DNA of 64,000 nt, from NCBI GenBank assembly GCA_010279815.1, contig QEOQ01000070.1, positions 459,025 to 523,024 on the forward strand, written 5' to 3'. The notes under the pieces were generated by a model, which did not search any database, was not told the origin of the DNA, and saw only the letters and a program-made list of their open reading frames with translations. Shown one piece after another: positions 1-11,441 of this stretch; within the stretch, counting starts at the first letter, position 1, and each line of letters begins with the position of its first letter. This DNA comes from Brachionus plicatilis. Lineage: Eukaryota > Rotifera > Eurotatoria > Ploima > Brachionidae. A program made the position numbers and the translations under genes.

Positions 1-310
1 GCGCAGTTATTTTAGATTGTAATTGATCTATAGTTTTGTAATTCTTTTCAATTTCTTCCCTTGAAAATAAAAATTATTAAGATTGCAAAAGGAAAGCCTA
101 AGTTAAGAAAATTATCATTTTTAGCATATTTCAACGAAAAATTTTATTATCACTTAATTTTAGCTAGAATTTCTTTTAAAGATTCCATGTCTTTGTTGTA
201 TCCATTTATTTAAGATGTACGTTCTGCACAATGATTCTTAAAACATATTTCATTTAAATAACATCGCTCAACAAGATGGCTAATCAGCCAGATCTTTTTT
301 ATGAAATTAA
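1..310 (-). CDS. Edge of a minus-strand gene with coiled-coil-like exons (partial)
   Basis: Two minus-strand exon-like pieces can be joined in frame: about 310-154, then 59-1 running off the window. The donor is GTGATA at 153 and the acceptor CAAG at 63-60. The joined reading is rich in Lys, Glu, Leu and Ile (KEILAKIK followed by EEIEKNYKTIDQLQ), typical of a coiled coil. Upstream in the same frame is a short Cys/His segment (CFKNHCAERTS) that recalls the end of a B-box zinc finger in TRIM-like proteins, but it is too short to assign. One in-frame TAA (210-212) lies between the Cys/His segment and the coiled coil, so this is either a pseudogene or the true exon starts after that stop. Product unknown. 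Confidence 0.3.
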
Positions 311-2600
311 ACTAAAAAAACTTCACAGTTTTTATATTTTTTATTTTATTTATTGCTTCTAAATAAGATCTTTTCTAAACGATCTAATTTGATATTGATC
401 AAATAAGTTTTGTTACTCTTTAATTTCGTCAAAAGCTTATACAGAAGTGAATCATTGTGTCCTGATTACCGTAAATTTTGTAATAATCATTCTCGCATCC
501 AAAATTAAAAAATAAAATTTATCAAAAAAATTTTGACTGGAATATAGATAAATTATAGATATAAAAATAATAATACCAAAAAAAATACACTTATGCTAGG
601 ATATAAAATTACTTTTTTAAAATTTAAAAATGGTGAACTAATGATAATAAACCATAACTTAACAATTAAATTTTTAAAAAATAGATTTTTTTTAATATCA
701 GTTAAAAAAAACCTAAATTTACTTGAAATTTTGTACCAAAACTAAAAGTAAATAAAATTAATCCTTTTTTTTTATAGTGAATATAATGTTGATCACTAAA
801 TTAATCAAAAAATACAAATAACAATTTTTGCTCATTTGGATTCTTTTGTGTAATTTTATTCTTATAGAAACCAAAAATTTAATGTTCCAATTCGGTTTGA
901 TCAAATTAAATCAAATACTTTACAAAGAGTTTACTTTACAAATTTTTTCGTTAAAGACTTAATATCATAGATACCCTTAATTTAGACATTTTTCTGGTTT
1001 AAAAATGTATTTTTTTTCTTGTCTTTCCAAACGACAATTTTTTTGTGAAAAATTAATAATTTCATATTTATACGAGGGAATAAGAATTTAATTTTTTGAT
1101 TTTAATATATATGTAAAATAAAAGAAAAATTCTTCTAATTAATTTTAAAATTTTTTAAATAAAAATTGAGATTTTTTTCTTACTTTCTTGCAGCTAAATC
1201 TTTGAAAGTAAAAATAAAAACAAGCTCTAGTTTTCAAAAATTAATCAATTATATTTTATTTTCGTGTTCATTTTTAAAATTAAAAACAAAATGAAAAAAA
1301 TTAAAATATAAATCTTCTTTTTATTTTTTAATTAAAAATAAAAAAAAAGGATCTTTTAGTATCGTAGTTAATCGAAAAAATCTAAGCTTTTTTATCTTTC
1401 GATTTCTAAAATAATTCAAAAATTTTATTTGATGATGCTTGGATATAGCTCGAAAACCAATAAATTTCATGTTCACCTTATTTTTAAAAGTTGTTGGCAA
1501 GTTTTTACATTATAAAATAATAAGTTTTTCTCCAAATTTTAATTCTTTTTTAAATCTTTTTGTTCAAATTTAATAAACTCAATCGTTAATTAAACAACTG
1601 TGAACCGAATTATTTTAGATTAAGAAAAACATTATTTAGAGAAAGTTAAAAAAATTCATCTCAAATCAACACCCTAGAAAAATGATTATTTAGCTCAAAA
1701 AAAGACATTCATATATTTCTGAAAAAACAACATATTTTCCTCAATAATCGAACTTTTTATGTGAGTACTAAAAATTTTATCATTTAATTCAACTCGACAT
1801 AATAAATTAAAATGAAATGACATTTAAAGCTTTTAATTAAAAAATTTAAATATTCACCTGACCATTTTATTTGGATGAGAATTAAAACAAATTAAAAAAA
1901 AAGGTAAACAAAAAAAAACACATAAAAATAAATGTGTCAAAAATATTAATTATAAATGTCAATCAACACATTAAATTTTTTTTTCTTCTAGAAATGTTCT
2001 TAACTTTTTAACTTGATTTTCATTTAAATTTATGTGATCTTAATTCTTTTTGAATAATAAATTTAGATCTAAAATATCAAAATAAATTTTAATTTAATAA
2101 TCAATAAAAATAACCTAGAAACTCTCAAAAGTCAGGAATGAGACAGTTAAATTGTTGTAAAACTCAAAATTCATTTTTAATGAAAAAAAAATTATTAAAA
2201 TTATTGACTTGATAATTTATTCAACTTTTAATTAATTTTTATTTGTTATTAATCTCCACCGATTTTCTGTTTTCATAGTACACAAAAAAAGTGATCAACG
2301 TAAAAAAATTCTCAAATTTCTGATATAAAAACTGGGGTCTATACAATTTATTTTTTATTTTTAAATCACTTTGTTCCAAGACATTGTGGTATAATGTAGA
2401 ATATTTTACATTTTTACATATTTATATTTTTAGATTTTTTGTGCAATATCAATAAAACTTTACTTTTAATTTTGGTAACTAAATAATTCGGAAATGTTTT
2501 TTTTTTATTTTCTGAAATTTTGAAATTATTTTCATTTTGTCGACATTTTACAGAAGCTAAGAATCTTAATTAATAATAAATTTCTTAACAAAAAAAACTT
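311..2600. other. Gene-free A+T-rich stretch
   Basis: No coding exon seen on either strand. I looked specifically for a USP Cys-box exon that should precede the exon at 3220 and found none. Positions about 2380-2550 hold a diverged copy of the small repeat seen at 10478-10680 and 18625-18835 (core TAGATTTTTTGTGCAATAT flanked by poly-T/poly-A blocks). The rest is simple A/T-rich sequence. Confidence 0.6.
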
Positions 2601-2891
2601 TTAAAATTCTAACAAATATTTATCAATTTCTGCTTGTAAAAATAACGATGCTTGAAAATTATCGGTAAAATTAACCGAGTGCGAGCTCATGTTTGACTCA
2701 AATTTGGAATGCTGGGACAAAATAAATAGCTTGGTGTTGCACTCTTGCAAATTGTTGATCAAAAGCTCATTTTGGATTTGGACCTTTTCGAATATGGAAT
2801 CAAATAAATCCGATTGATCAGAATCAGTAAACATCGGTGCTTGTTTTAATTCGGCTAATTGTACAAAAAAAAATATGGGAAAAAATCTCAT
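2601..2891 (-). CDS. Small ORF, hydrophobic N-terminus, helical; unknown
   Basis: A 96-codon ORF from the first ATG (2891). It begins with a hydrophobic stretch (RFFPIFFFVQLAEL) that could be a signal peptide, followed by about 75 mostly helical polar residues with a single Cys. It resembles the ORF just upstream on the same strand (2824-3228): LQECNTKL versus LEKCTSKV, then SSHSVNFTDNF versus SSELNWAPNHF, and a similar end (DKYLLEF versus NQLVSYF). The two look like tandem paralogues, or two repeat exons of one gene. No known family recognised. A GTATTT..TTTTGTAG segment (2947-2916) between them could be a 32-nt intron, but splicing it does not join the two frames. Confidence 0.4.
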   Translation of the reverse strand: MRFFPIFFFVQLAELKQAPMFTDSDQSDLFDSIFEKVQIQNELLINNLQECNTKLFILSQHSKFESNMSSHSVNFTDNFQASLFLQAEIDKYLLEF

Positions 2892-3228
2892 AGCTATTTT
2901 CAAGCGTCGCTAAATCTACAAAATAAAAAAAATTTAATGAAAAATACCTAAAATAAGAGACTAGCTGATTTTTGGCACTCAAAACGACCTGATAGAAGTG
3001 GTTCGGTGCCCAGTTCAGTTCACTTGATTCCAATTCTTTAACTTTAGAAGTGCATTTTTCAAGCTCGCTGAAATGATTCAAATTGAGCTTGTAAAAAAGA
3101 TTTATTTGATTTAGTAAATCTCTGAGTTTGGCTATGTCAGACTGGTAGACTATTTCCTCAAAATGAAAATAATTGCTCAAAACTATGTCCAAACACGCAT
3201 AAACTGTTATTATTGAAAGGATGCGCAT
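2824..3228 (-). CDS. Small ORF, paralogue of its neighbour; overlaps a USP exon antisense
   Basis: ORF from ATG 3228 with a signal-peptide-like start (MRILSIITVYACLDIVLS) followed by a helical segment with one Cys. It is related to the ORF at 2601-2891 by the pattern given there. As drawn it runs past its likely end (YF at about 2948) into low-complexity sequence; a 32-nt intron at 2947-2916 would give a quick stop a few codons later. Its first codons overlap antisense the start of the USP37-like exon at 3220, so either the true start is farther downstream or the two genes overlap by a few bases. Function unknown. Confidence 0.4.
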   Translation of the reverse strand: MRILSIITVYACLDIVLSNYFHFEEIVYQSDIAKLRDLLNQINLFYKLNLNHFSELEKCTSKVKELESSELNWAPNHFYQVVLSAKNQLVSYFRYFSLNFFYFVDLATLENSYEIFSHIFFCTISRIKTSTDVY

Positions 3229-6200
3229 GAATTCTTGTGCCAAGTGCTGGATCAATTGAAAGATGAAGCCGGAAAAATGATCAAAAATGGTGAAGAAACA
3301 AAAATATCAAATCCGGTAGTTGATAATTTTGAATTTCAAGTTTCACATGAAATTCAATGTCAAACGTAAGTTGAAGTTTTTAAAAACAAAAAAATTTCTA
3401 AATTAATTTTGAATTGTGACAGATGTGGAAACACGATCTCTAATAACGAAGAATATAACAATTTGTGTTTAGAATTGCCTGAAAAGTTTCAAAATTCCTT
3501 GGATAATGAAAAAAAGTAATATTTGTGATTTAACGTCAACCTAATCAGATTCCAAAAAAACATATTGATCTGTAAATTTTAATTTCCCAAGCCGCTTCCT
3601 TAATTAATAAATTAACTTTGATTTTTTGGATAATTCTGCTTGTCACTTCAAAGTGTTTGCTTTGTTTCCCGGGCAATAGCGTGGTATCAGTTTTTTTTTT
3701 CAATTCAATTAAACTTGGCTAATTAATTTCCAAAAATTTTTTCTGATCAATTCTTAGGAAAAGCCTCGGAAAGATCGGATCAAAAATTGATGTTTCAAGA
3801 TAAAGTTAAACTTCTGGTTATTTACAAAAGTTAAGCTCTAATGATATTTTAAATTTTAAATATCATTATGGTTTATTAAAATCGTCATATTGCTTGTTTT
3901 AGATTATAAAAATTAGATTTATTACTTATTTAGTTTAAAGCAAGCTTAATAATCGATTAAAAGAAATTAAATTTTTTTTCATTTCCTTCATTTAAGGAAA
4001 TATTTTTCGAGAAGAGCTAAACTCTATGCTGAAAAGAATTTTAATTTTATTTTAAACATGTTTTCCAATCAACTTTAGCTTAACTTAGTATAAACTGAAT
4101 CTAATCAAAAAAACAAAAATTTAATAAAAACATCCACTCTATTTCTATTTTTAAATTAAAATTTCGACACAAAAACAAAAACCTGCAAACGGTAAATTAA
4201 TTAATTTAATGAATATGGTCATGAAGTTTCTGGGCAATTATTGTCATGTTTAATTAAAAACAAATACTTTTTTTTTTTAAATTAAACATTTTTTATTTAA
4301 AATAAATTATATTCTCGTGAAATTTAATTCAAAAGAAAAGAACACAATGATAAAATATCTTTTTTATTTTAAAGAAATTAAAAAAATATTTTCGAATCAT
4401 TCGTTCACCAAAAAAATCATTCTATAATTAAAGAAAATTTTAGCAAAAAAACTCTTTTTGTGTTATTTTTGACAAGTTTTCTGCTTAAATAGTTTAATTA
4501 TTAGTAAACAATCATCACAAATAGTTAATTTTGCTACAGCATCACTTAGAAAAACCAACATTTTTCAAAAATCAATTTATTATTAAGAGCACAAACCAAT
4601 TAATTCGAATGGTACATTTTGTTGCCGAATTTCAAGCCATAATCATTACTCAGCAAAAAGTCGGCAATTTTTTTCCACTAATTTATAATAGGATTTAGTT
4701 TTCAAAAGATTACATCTTTTTGCTGAGTAATGATTATTGTTTTAGTAATTTGTCAAAAATTTTTAAAATTTTGATTTAATTGATTATTTTAGTTTTAAAA
4801 TAATTTTAATGTCTTAATTTTAAAAATAAACTATTTAATCTCAATCAATTTTAGCTCACGAAATTCCTATGTAGACGATGTAATTTTGTTTCTACTCTAC
4901 CTTTAAATATTAGTACATAACCTTTTCGCGTTTGGCATTGTGAATTTTGGTACAAAAATCAAAAACAAAATATTAAAGTGCCATAGCTTAAGTTCTGAAG
5001 GACCAAAACAAGTTCTGTAATTTGTAGCAACTGATATATCCTTTGTACCACAACTTAAAGTTGAATTGGATTTTTAATATAATGTAATATCCCAATTTAC
5101 TAATTTCTGAGTTTTGCAGATTTATTGCAGAGTTTTTCAGAATCAGTATATTGGTGATACAAAAGATGTACCAGTTGCTACAAATTACAGAACATGTTTT
5201 GGTCCTTCATAACTTAAGCTTTGGCATTTTTAATATTATGTTTTTGTTTTCTGTACCAAATTTCACAATGCCTTCGCGTTTTGTTTTTGTAATACTCTCA
5301 CTTATTTTATTTTAAGATTTAATGGTAAGATGAGTTATATTACTCAAATGATTTAAAATAAATTGTTAAATATACTATAAAAAAATAAAGAGAACATTTT
5401 TAATATTTTATTTTCATTATCTTGATGAAGAACTCATCAAGATAAAATTTTTTCCATTTTTTACAGTAAAAAATGGTGAATTTACGTAATTTTTTTTTTG
5501 CAAATTATAATCAACCACTATCTCAAATCAATACAGTGCCATAATTTTGTATTTTACCACTATAGATACCAGTATTTTTTTCAGATATTTAAAATTAATT
5601 AAAAATCCGATAATTTTGATATTTTAACAAAATAAAGCATGATTTATATTTTTAAATATTTCATGTCAGTATAAAAAACACAATTAAAAATTTAAAAATA
5701 AGAAAAAATCTAAATTGCTAAAATCAATTAAAAAATAATTTTTTTAAAAGTATTTCAATTCAAAATGCTTTGGACATATTTTTTCAAGATGAAGTTTTGA
5801 ATGATTTTAAATGCGAAAAATGTGATACCAAAGGTGAAAATTTGGTCAAACGAAAATTTGTACGCTTACCTAGGGTTTTGATATTGCATTTAAAACGCTA
5901 TCAATTTAAAGAAGTAAAAGAAGAGAAAACATACGAAGATTTGTTGAGTAAAGAAATCACAAATTCATCAGACATTTTCTCTTTTAGCCTCGTCAAGAAC
6001 GAGTCCTCAATTTTAATTCCCCAATATCTGGAACTAAAACACTTGCTCACATCTAAAACTGATAAATTAAAAAAGCCATGTCCCATTGACAAAGATATTC
6101 TGGAATCTAGTCTAAAAATTGATGACACACCGCGGCCAATTACTCCTTTAAAATCACACAGTTCCAAGAAAAATTTCCACTTATCTCCCAATAGGCCGGC

Positions 6201-6801
6201 TTTGGGAAAAATATCCATCAATTCTCCTTCTGTTCAGTCCATAAAGTCTGAAGATAATCCTAGAAAAATTTTGTTCAGAACTCCAGAAGATAGATCAAGA
6301 CAACCAATGATGGCACTAAAAGCAAATTCGCTGAGTAAGAATACCAAATTTCTTGACGAAATTTTTTACAAGGACTCTGATGAAAATTCGAACAAGAAAA
6401 AAAATCTAAGAACGGATTTGTCCAAGCAATTTGACGAAGATACTCGTCAAGCAGTTAAGCTTAGTTTAGCTGAATACAAAGCTGAATCTTTGGATTTTAT
6501 TGATGAGAAAGAGGAAATCTGTTCGGAAATTTTCGAGGACCCGTTTGAAGAACAAAGGCCAGTAGAGGAAAAAAAATTGATGATTGAATCTAAAAAAACA
6601 GAAAATTCTTACAGAATAATTGGGATTGTGAACCATTTAGGCTCGTCCTCCTATTCTGGACATTACATATCCGATGTTTTAAACTTAAGAACAAAAAGAT
6701 GGTCAAGTTTTGATGACAGTCACGTTGAATCGTTAAGTCAAGATGAGGTGTTCACTAGGCGAGTCAAAACGGGATATATATTTTTTTACATACATAAGTA
6801 A
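3220..6801 (+). CDS. USP37-like ubiquitin carboxyl-terminal hydrolase (C-terminal part, 3 exons)
   Basis: Exons 3220-3365, 3423-3515 and 5751-6801 total 430 codons with matching phases; TAA ends at 6801 and AATAAA follows near 6813. Peptidase C19 domain: QDAHEFL-like start (DAHEFLCQVLDQLKDE), the zinc-ribbon Cys pairs CQTC (exon 1/2 junction) and CEKC (exon 3), the LPRVLILHLKRY box, the His box (SGHYISD) and the terminal YIFFYIHK. The long charged insertion between the LKRY and His boxes contains a ubiquitin-interacting-type motif (DTRQAVKLSLAEYK). This order is characteristic of the USP37/USP26/USP29 group, which removes ubiquitin from cell-cycle proteins in vertebrates. The exon carrying the catalytic Cys (GNTCYMN) and the N-terminal domain are not found between 1 and 3219. 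They may lie beyond a long intron upstream, or the locus may be incomplete. Confidence 0.85.
4641..4735. repeat. Perfect 20-bp inverted repeat (hairpin)
   Basis: AATCATTACTCAGCAAAAAG at 4641-4660 is exactly complementary to 4716-4735, separated by 55 bases. The arms include a consensus-like AP-1 heptamer (TTACTCA / TGAGTAA), probably by chance. Likely a small MITE remnant. Confidence 0.6.
4934..5272. mobile_element. Fold-back MITE with 9-bp TSD (MULE-like)
   Basis: Imperfect palindrome of 339 bp whose ends read GGCATTGTGAATTTTGG and its complement. It is flanked by the 9-bp direct repeat TTCGCGTTT (4925-4933 and 5273-5281). The centre contains paired motifs TTTTGCAGATTTATTGCAGAG. Related elements are at 17854-18205, 29253-29578 and 60183-60550, with more degenerate ones near 43900 and 48571. 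A 9-bp target duplication with long terminal inverted repeats suggests a non-autonomous Mutator-like element (inference). Confidence 0.75.
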
Positions 6802-8064
6802 TTTTTTTTTGAAATAAAAAAAATTATTATTACTGAATTTTATTTTAGCTCACTGATCAATGAATAACTTGTTTATTATATAAATATGATATAAAAAAAT
6901 TTAAAAAAGCAAAGAGAAAATTTTTGAGAATCGAGTTAAATTTGAATTTTTTTTTAATAAACTTTTGAATACATTTTTTTTCTAATTTGCAATTCTTTTA
7001 ACGATAATTTTAAGAATCTTGATTTAAAACTTATAAAACTTTTTCACAAAGACATAAATGCTCACCCCAAAATTAGAATGATTTATTTTTTTATTTAAAA
7101 AAAATTAAAAATATGAATAGTTCCTAATCTCAGAAATTTTTTTTTTTCATAGAATAAAAATTAGAATCAAACCAGAAAATAAAATGAAAAATTTATTTTT
7201 ACCAGAAATTTTCATTTTGAAAGAAAAAAAAAGCTCAAAAAATGACTAGAAAATGGTTCTTTTCAGCTAAAGATTTTGATAGAATGTTGGACCAATATGG
7301 TATCATGAGATAAGCCAAATAAAAGAGAAAAAAATCATCTTATAGCTACTATTTAAACGAGTAGTTTTTGTAATAGCTTTTCATTTGAAAGCTGCAACTA
7401 AATTTAATATTACTCGACTAAATTCTCTTTGTCCAGACCATCAGACTTAAAATTTTTCGAAATTCAAAATGTTCATGAATTTTTTTATTTGTATGGTATT
7501 TGTTCTCATATCTCAATTTTTTTGTTGTAATTTTATTTAGTTTTTATTTATTTGTTTATCTGTGATGAGCTAATGCTCCTTCAGATTGAAAAAAAATAAG
7601 CTGAAATAAAAAAATAAAAAATTTAAATGAAAATAAGACAAAATTAAGTTTTAAAGATGCTATGATTTTCATTACATTTAGAATTAAATGATATTTATTT
7701 TTCAGCTTATGAAGTTTTTATTACCAAGAATGAACATTTTTTTACTCAAAAATAATCATGTCACTAAAAGGTCATTAGGCATACAAGACTGATAAAAAAA
7801 TATTTGAAAAAGAGAACGAAAATTTCAAAATTTTTTTACTGAATAATCTTCAAAACATATCTGTACTATAAATAATTTCAATCAATACTATTGTTTAAAA
7901 ATTACATCAAAAAATTATCAATTTTTTACATTTTTTTAATTTTATTTTATTTTAAAAAGAAGTGAGATTTTTCTCTATGTTAAAAAAAGTAAATTATTTC
8001 ATATTCTATTTGATAAAAAATTTAAGTTTAGATTAAAGAGTTTTGTAAAAATTAGAATTTTGGG
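6802..8064. other. Intergenic; LINE 3' tail near 7540-7600
   Basis: Convergent intergenic space between the USP37-like gene (+) and the protease homologue (-). Around 7540-7600 the minus strand reads CTGAAGGAGCATTAGCTC .. ACAGATAAACAAATAAATAA, the same 3' tail seen at about 21840-21890 and in part at 41690-41720; this is the 3' end of a truncated non-LTR element. A short plus-strand frame ending MLDQYGIMR at 7313, followed at once by AATAAA, could be a terminal exon but is unassigned. Confidence 0.45.
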
Positions 8065-11000
8065 TTAATATTTTGACAATTCGTTGATCCAATCTAAATA
8101 TGGTTCTATCTTTGTGTAAACTCTTATAACAAACAAAATAAAATATTGAATTTTGGGGGGCATTGAAAAGACTTACGCTGGAGAATGCTCGGTAGAGCAT
8201 GGTACATCATATGACAAAATTCCACTAGCAACATATTTTTGTTTATCATCTATTTTATCATAAACATAAAGTGCAGAACCGTAATCACCATGACATTGTC
8301 CAGTTGTATTTCCATGTAAATTGTACTCTCCCGCACAAATTTGTAAATACCAATTTTTTTCCTTTTCAGGTTGTACGCTCTCACACATAGAGCTGTTGTA
8401 AAGATCTAGTTTAATGTTGTGTTGAACCCAAGTAGTGTACGAACTTCCGGCAGAACTAAAACCTGCCACATAGCCAAAAATTTTGGAGAGCAAAGACTCT
8501 TCAGGGTGAGTTTTTTCAGGGAGACAAGCAACTTGAATGTATCTGTTGAGCTCAATTTCATTGATAAATTTGATTACCGCAATGTCATTTTGAAAAGTCT
8601 TCTCATCATAACCTGGGTGCTTTTGCAAAATTTTACATATGATTTTTTTAATTTAAAAATAAAATCACCTACAACATAAATATCATGAATGTCTCCCAAT
8701 TGTGCATGAGGCAAATCCACGTAATAATCGACAAATTGATGAGTGCCGAAATAAGCTGAATAAATGGACTCCAAATTTGGATGAAAGTTATTAAAAGATA
8801 TGTTCAAAGTAAAATACTTAGAATAAAGATAATCATAGAATTGAGAGCTTTTTTTAATGCAGTGAGCTGCGGTGAGAGCAGTTTTTCTATTGATCAGAAC
8901 TATGCCACATTGATCATAAATGGACACCAGAATATGTTGATATTCAAATTTTACAAATGCTGTGTATATAAATTCTAAGATGCCAGTGGCAGGCCAGCTA
9001 AACGGAACAGAAATAGAACTGTATTTATGAGCATTATGTTCAAAAGTAGTCACACCACATTCTGTTTAAAATTAAAATCATAATTTTGAATTAATTTATT
9101 GGAATAATTACAGCTCTTATTTTTTAAATTTTTTTTACAAAAATTCACGGAATTTTTCGTATCGTTTGGAAAAATTTTAAAAAATTAAAAATTCTCTTTA
9201 TTTTTTAAATTTTTGTCAAAGTGAAAATTTAATCTTTCCAGTTATAACAAAATTTTTACTTGTTAAAAAATAAAAGCTAAAAGAAATAATTATAAAAATC
9301 GTATTAGCAATTTTCACTTTTGTATTTTTTTTTTAATTCCTGAATTTTTGTTAAATATAGGAAGAAATTCGTATAGGAAAAAATCTTTAAAAAATTTAAT
9401 AATTTTAATTGAGAATAATAATAATAATAATATTAGCTACTACAGGCCTTAAACTGTAGAGCAAGACTAAGAGTCTCACTATCGTAGCTAATTACAAACA
9501 AAAAGTAAATAAACTAATAAGAATAAGTTTTGTTTAATTGTAGTTGATCTGACGCTAAAAAATCATCCAGTATAAAAGGCCTTAAACACGTTCATTGAAA
9601 TAAATAATAATAATAATAATAAAAATAAGAAAGTTAAATAAAAGTCTAAACGTAATAATTAATTTTATCAAAAACTTCCTGCTTCGATTAATCTGAAAAT
9701 TTTAGTGATTAATCATTAATTACTAAAATTTTACTGTACAAATACTTATACTGTACTATATACTGTACTTGCATTCACAAAATCCACAGAGTTAAACTTC
9801 ATTAACAAATTTACCGAAAAATATGTAATTTTATGTAATATTACAAAAGAAAAGGTAAGAATTGGTGGACTATTTTTCTTTTTTCAAGATTAAATTTATT
9901 AAAAACTTTGACAAGATTCACTATTCATTTAGTACATTAAACCACACTTTTTTGGAAGCTAAAATTTTGGGACGAATCTGTAAACATATAATGTAAAGTT
10001 TCGTAATTGTTCGATAATTTTTCGAAAAATTACGAAATATCCTTATCTTGGAATATTCTTCAAAGCTTATAAAATATAATTTAAATTGAGTTAACATTTC
10101 AATTATGGTCATTTTGCAGAAGAACTGTATAATAATAAAATCTAGAATTATTTCTTACTTTTGTCTTTACAATTGGGAATATTTAAAATTTTAAAATCAA
10201 AAAAATCAGTTTTTGTTTAGATGATGCAAATATTTTATTTTAAGTTTTTTGATTTTAAAAAGCCATAAAAATTATTGAATATTAAAAAAATTTAGTTTAA
10301 CTATTAATAAAATTCAAATTGTTTCCTCTATTAATTTTGTTTTATTATAAATTTCAATAAAAAAAAATCAAAAAACTGGAATTTCAATTTTGCTGAAATA
10401 AAAGCTACATGAAAGAAAGGTGATGAATAAATAAAATAAAAATTATTAGTTATTTGGATTAATTTTGCTTTAATGGGGGCAAAATGGAGAAAATTTTACA
10501 TTTTTTTTATTTTCAAATTTTTAGATTTTTTGTGCAATATTCCATAAAATTTTAATTTTTGATTTTTTTAGCTGAACAATTTGGAAGAGTTTTTTTTTTA
10601 TTTTCTGAAATTTTGCACAAAAAATCTAAAAATATGAAAATTTCTATATGTAAAATTATTTTCGTTTTGCCTTAATAGGCTTCAATAATTTTATGTAAAA
10701 TTACGTATTTGCCAAGTTGTGATCACTTAAGCAAATACATTTTTTTCAAGGACAAAAATTAAATTGATAAAATACCAATAAAATTTAAAGATTATTGATT
10801 TGATTTACTTAATGAAAAAAAAAATTTACAATCAATTTAATAATGTTAATTTACGTAAATTAATTTTTTCATTATATCTACCTTAAAATTATTAAAGATT
10901 AACTTGTATTTACAATTACCTTTTGATTAAAACTTTTAAAAATTTTTTAATCAAAATGTTCAATTTAATTTTTAAATTTAAAATTTAGAAAATAAAAATT

Positions 11001-11441
11001 TTTTTCACGAAGAAAGATAAAATATGTCTATAATAGTTTTCAAAAATTAAATTTAATTAGGGTCCAATTTAAATAAGACAACAAAAATATTCATTGAATA
11101 TTACAATTTTAAAACTTTCTTACCATCGCAATGATCTTTACCGTTTCCTGCATATCCGTTATTACAAATGCAATCGGCAAAAAATGGTTTATTGAAACAA
11201 GTGGCGTTCGGGTGACAAACAGTGTGCACGCATGGAACTTATGAAAGTTTTAAAATATGATATTAATTTTTAAAATTATTTTACAGGCTCCACTTATAAT
11301 AATCGCAATTATTCCTAAAATAAAAATTATTACGATTAAAGAGCCATAACTGATCAAAAAAAATCTTTGCTTCTTAAAGTCAGATTTATCTTTTGTAATT
11401 GATTCCTTCGTAATTTCCTCTTGAATGCTTTCTTGTGACAT
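8065..11441 (-). CDS. Type II membrane EGF-like/serine-protease homologue (catalytic Ser replaced by Tyr)
   Basis: Five exons on the minus strand: 11441-11285, 11237-11124, 9061-8673, 8619-8177 and 8122-8065, totalling 387 codons with consistent phases. Residues 1-29 are a short polar cytoplasmic tail, about 30-50 a membrane helix without a cleavable signal, 53-91 an EGF-like domain (HPNATC .. CICNNGYAGNG), then an S1 (chymotrypsin-fold) domain beginning at CG (92-93). The His box is TAAHC (His157) and the Asp box NDIAVIKF (Asp232). The Ser box reads CHGDYGSAL instead of CxGDSGGPL, so the nucleophile is Tyr333. The domain ends VYTKIEPYLDWI. No RIVGG-type activation site is visible. The family is type II transmembrane serine proteases; this member should be a non-catalytic binding or regulatory homologue. 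The two 5' exons lie in or next to a large inverted duplication. Confidence 0.85.
9410..9625 (+). mobile_element. LINE 3'-end remnants with AAT-repeat tails
   Basis: Two (AAT)n runs (about 9416-9434 and 9603-9622) bracket sequence ending GGCCTTAAACACG .. TTCATTGAAATAA. The same ending occurs on the minus strand at 34515-34560 (GCCTTAAAGGCGTTCATTGAAATAAT). Stem-loop plus microsatellite endings are usual for CR1/RTE-like non-LTR elements. Confidence 0.45.
10346..11392 (+). repeat. Left arm of a 1,047-bp inverted duplication
   Basis: Positions 10346-11392 are the reverse complement of 12464-13510. Both arms are exactly 1,047 bp, so there are no net indels; I found one mismatch by eye, in the poly-A run near 10360. 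The arm includes part of exon 1, all of exon 2 and adjoining intron of the protease homologue. The arms are separated by 1,071 bp. Confidence 0.9.
10478..10680. mobile_element. Small MITE with GGCAAAATG ends
   Basis: About 190 bp with terminal inverted repeats (GGCAAAATG .. CGTTTTGCC) and internal inverted TAGATTTTTTGTGCA blocks. The flanks TTAATGGG and TTAATAGG match at 7 of 8 bases, consistent with an 8-bp target duplication. It is copied with the inverted arm (about 13176-13378). Similar copies lie at about 2380-2550 and 18625-18835. Confidence 0.6.

Larger units (their letters stand above)
3516..5750 (+). other. Intron of the USP37-like gene with repeats
   Basis: A 2.2-kb intron (GTAATA .. 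TTAAAAG). It carries a 20-bp perfect inverted repeat (4641-4660 / 4716-4735) and a complete fold-back element (4934-5272); the rest is A/T-rich sequence with no exon seen. Confidence 0.6.
9062..11123 (-). other. Large intron of the protease homologue; LINE tail and half of the inverted duplication
   Basis: The intron runs from donor GTAAG (11123) to acceptor AACAG (9062). Positions about 9410-9625 carry plus-strand LINE-tail sequence (AGGCCTTAAACACG, then TTCATTGAAATAAATAATAATAAT) bounded by short AAT runs. From 10346 onward the intron is part of the inverted-repeat arm and includes a small MITE (about 10478-10680). A 63-codon minus ORF (9921-10112) has no recognisable content. Confidence 0.55.

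Noticed and set aside
2947..3215. Upstream USP exon on the plus strand
   Set aside because: Plus frames contain stops and no USP motifs; the coding signal here is on the minus strand.
7242..7313. 23-codon plus ORF (MTRKWFFSAKDFDRMLDQYG) followed by AATAAA
   Set aside because: Too short and without a partner exon or recognisable family; mentioned only in the intergenic note.
8173..8628. Active trypsin-like enzyme
   Set aside because: The Ser box is GDYGSAL; the nucleophile position is Tyr, so catalysis is not expected.
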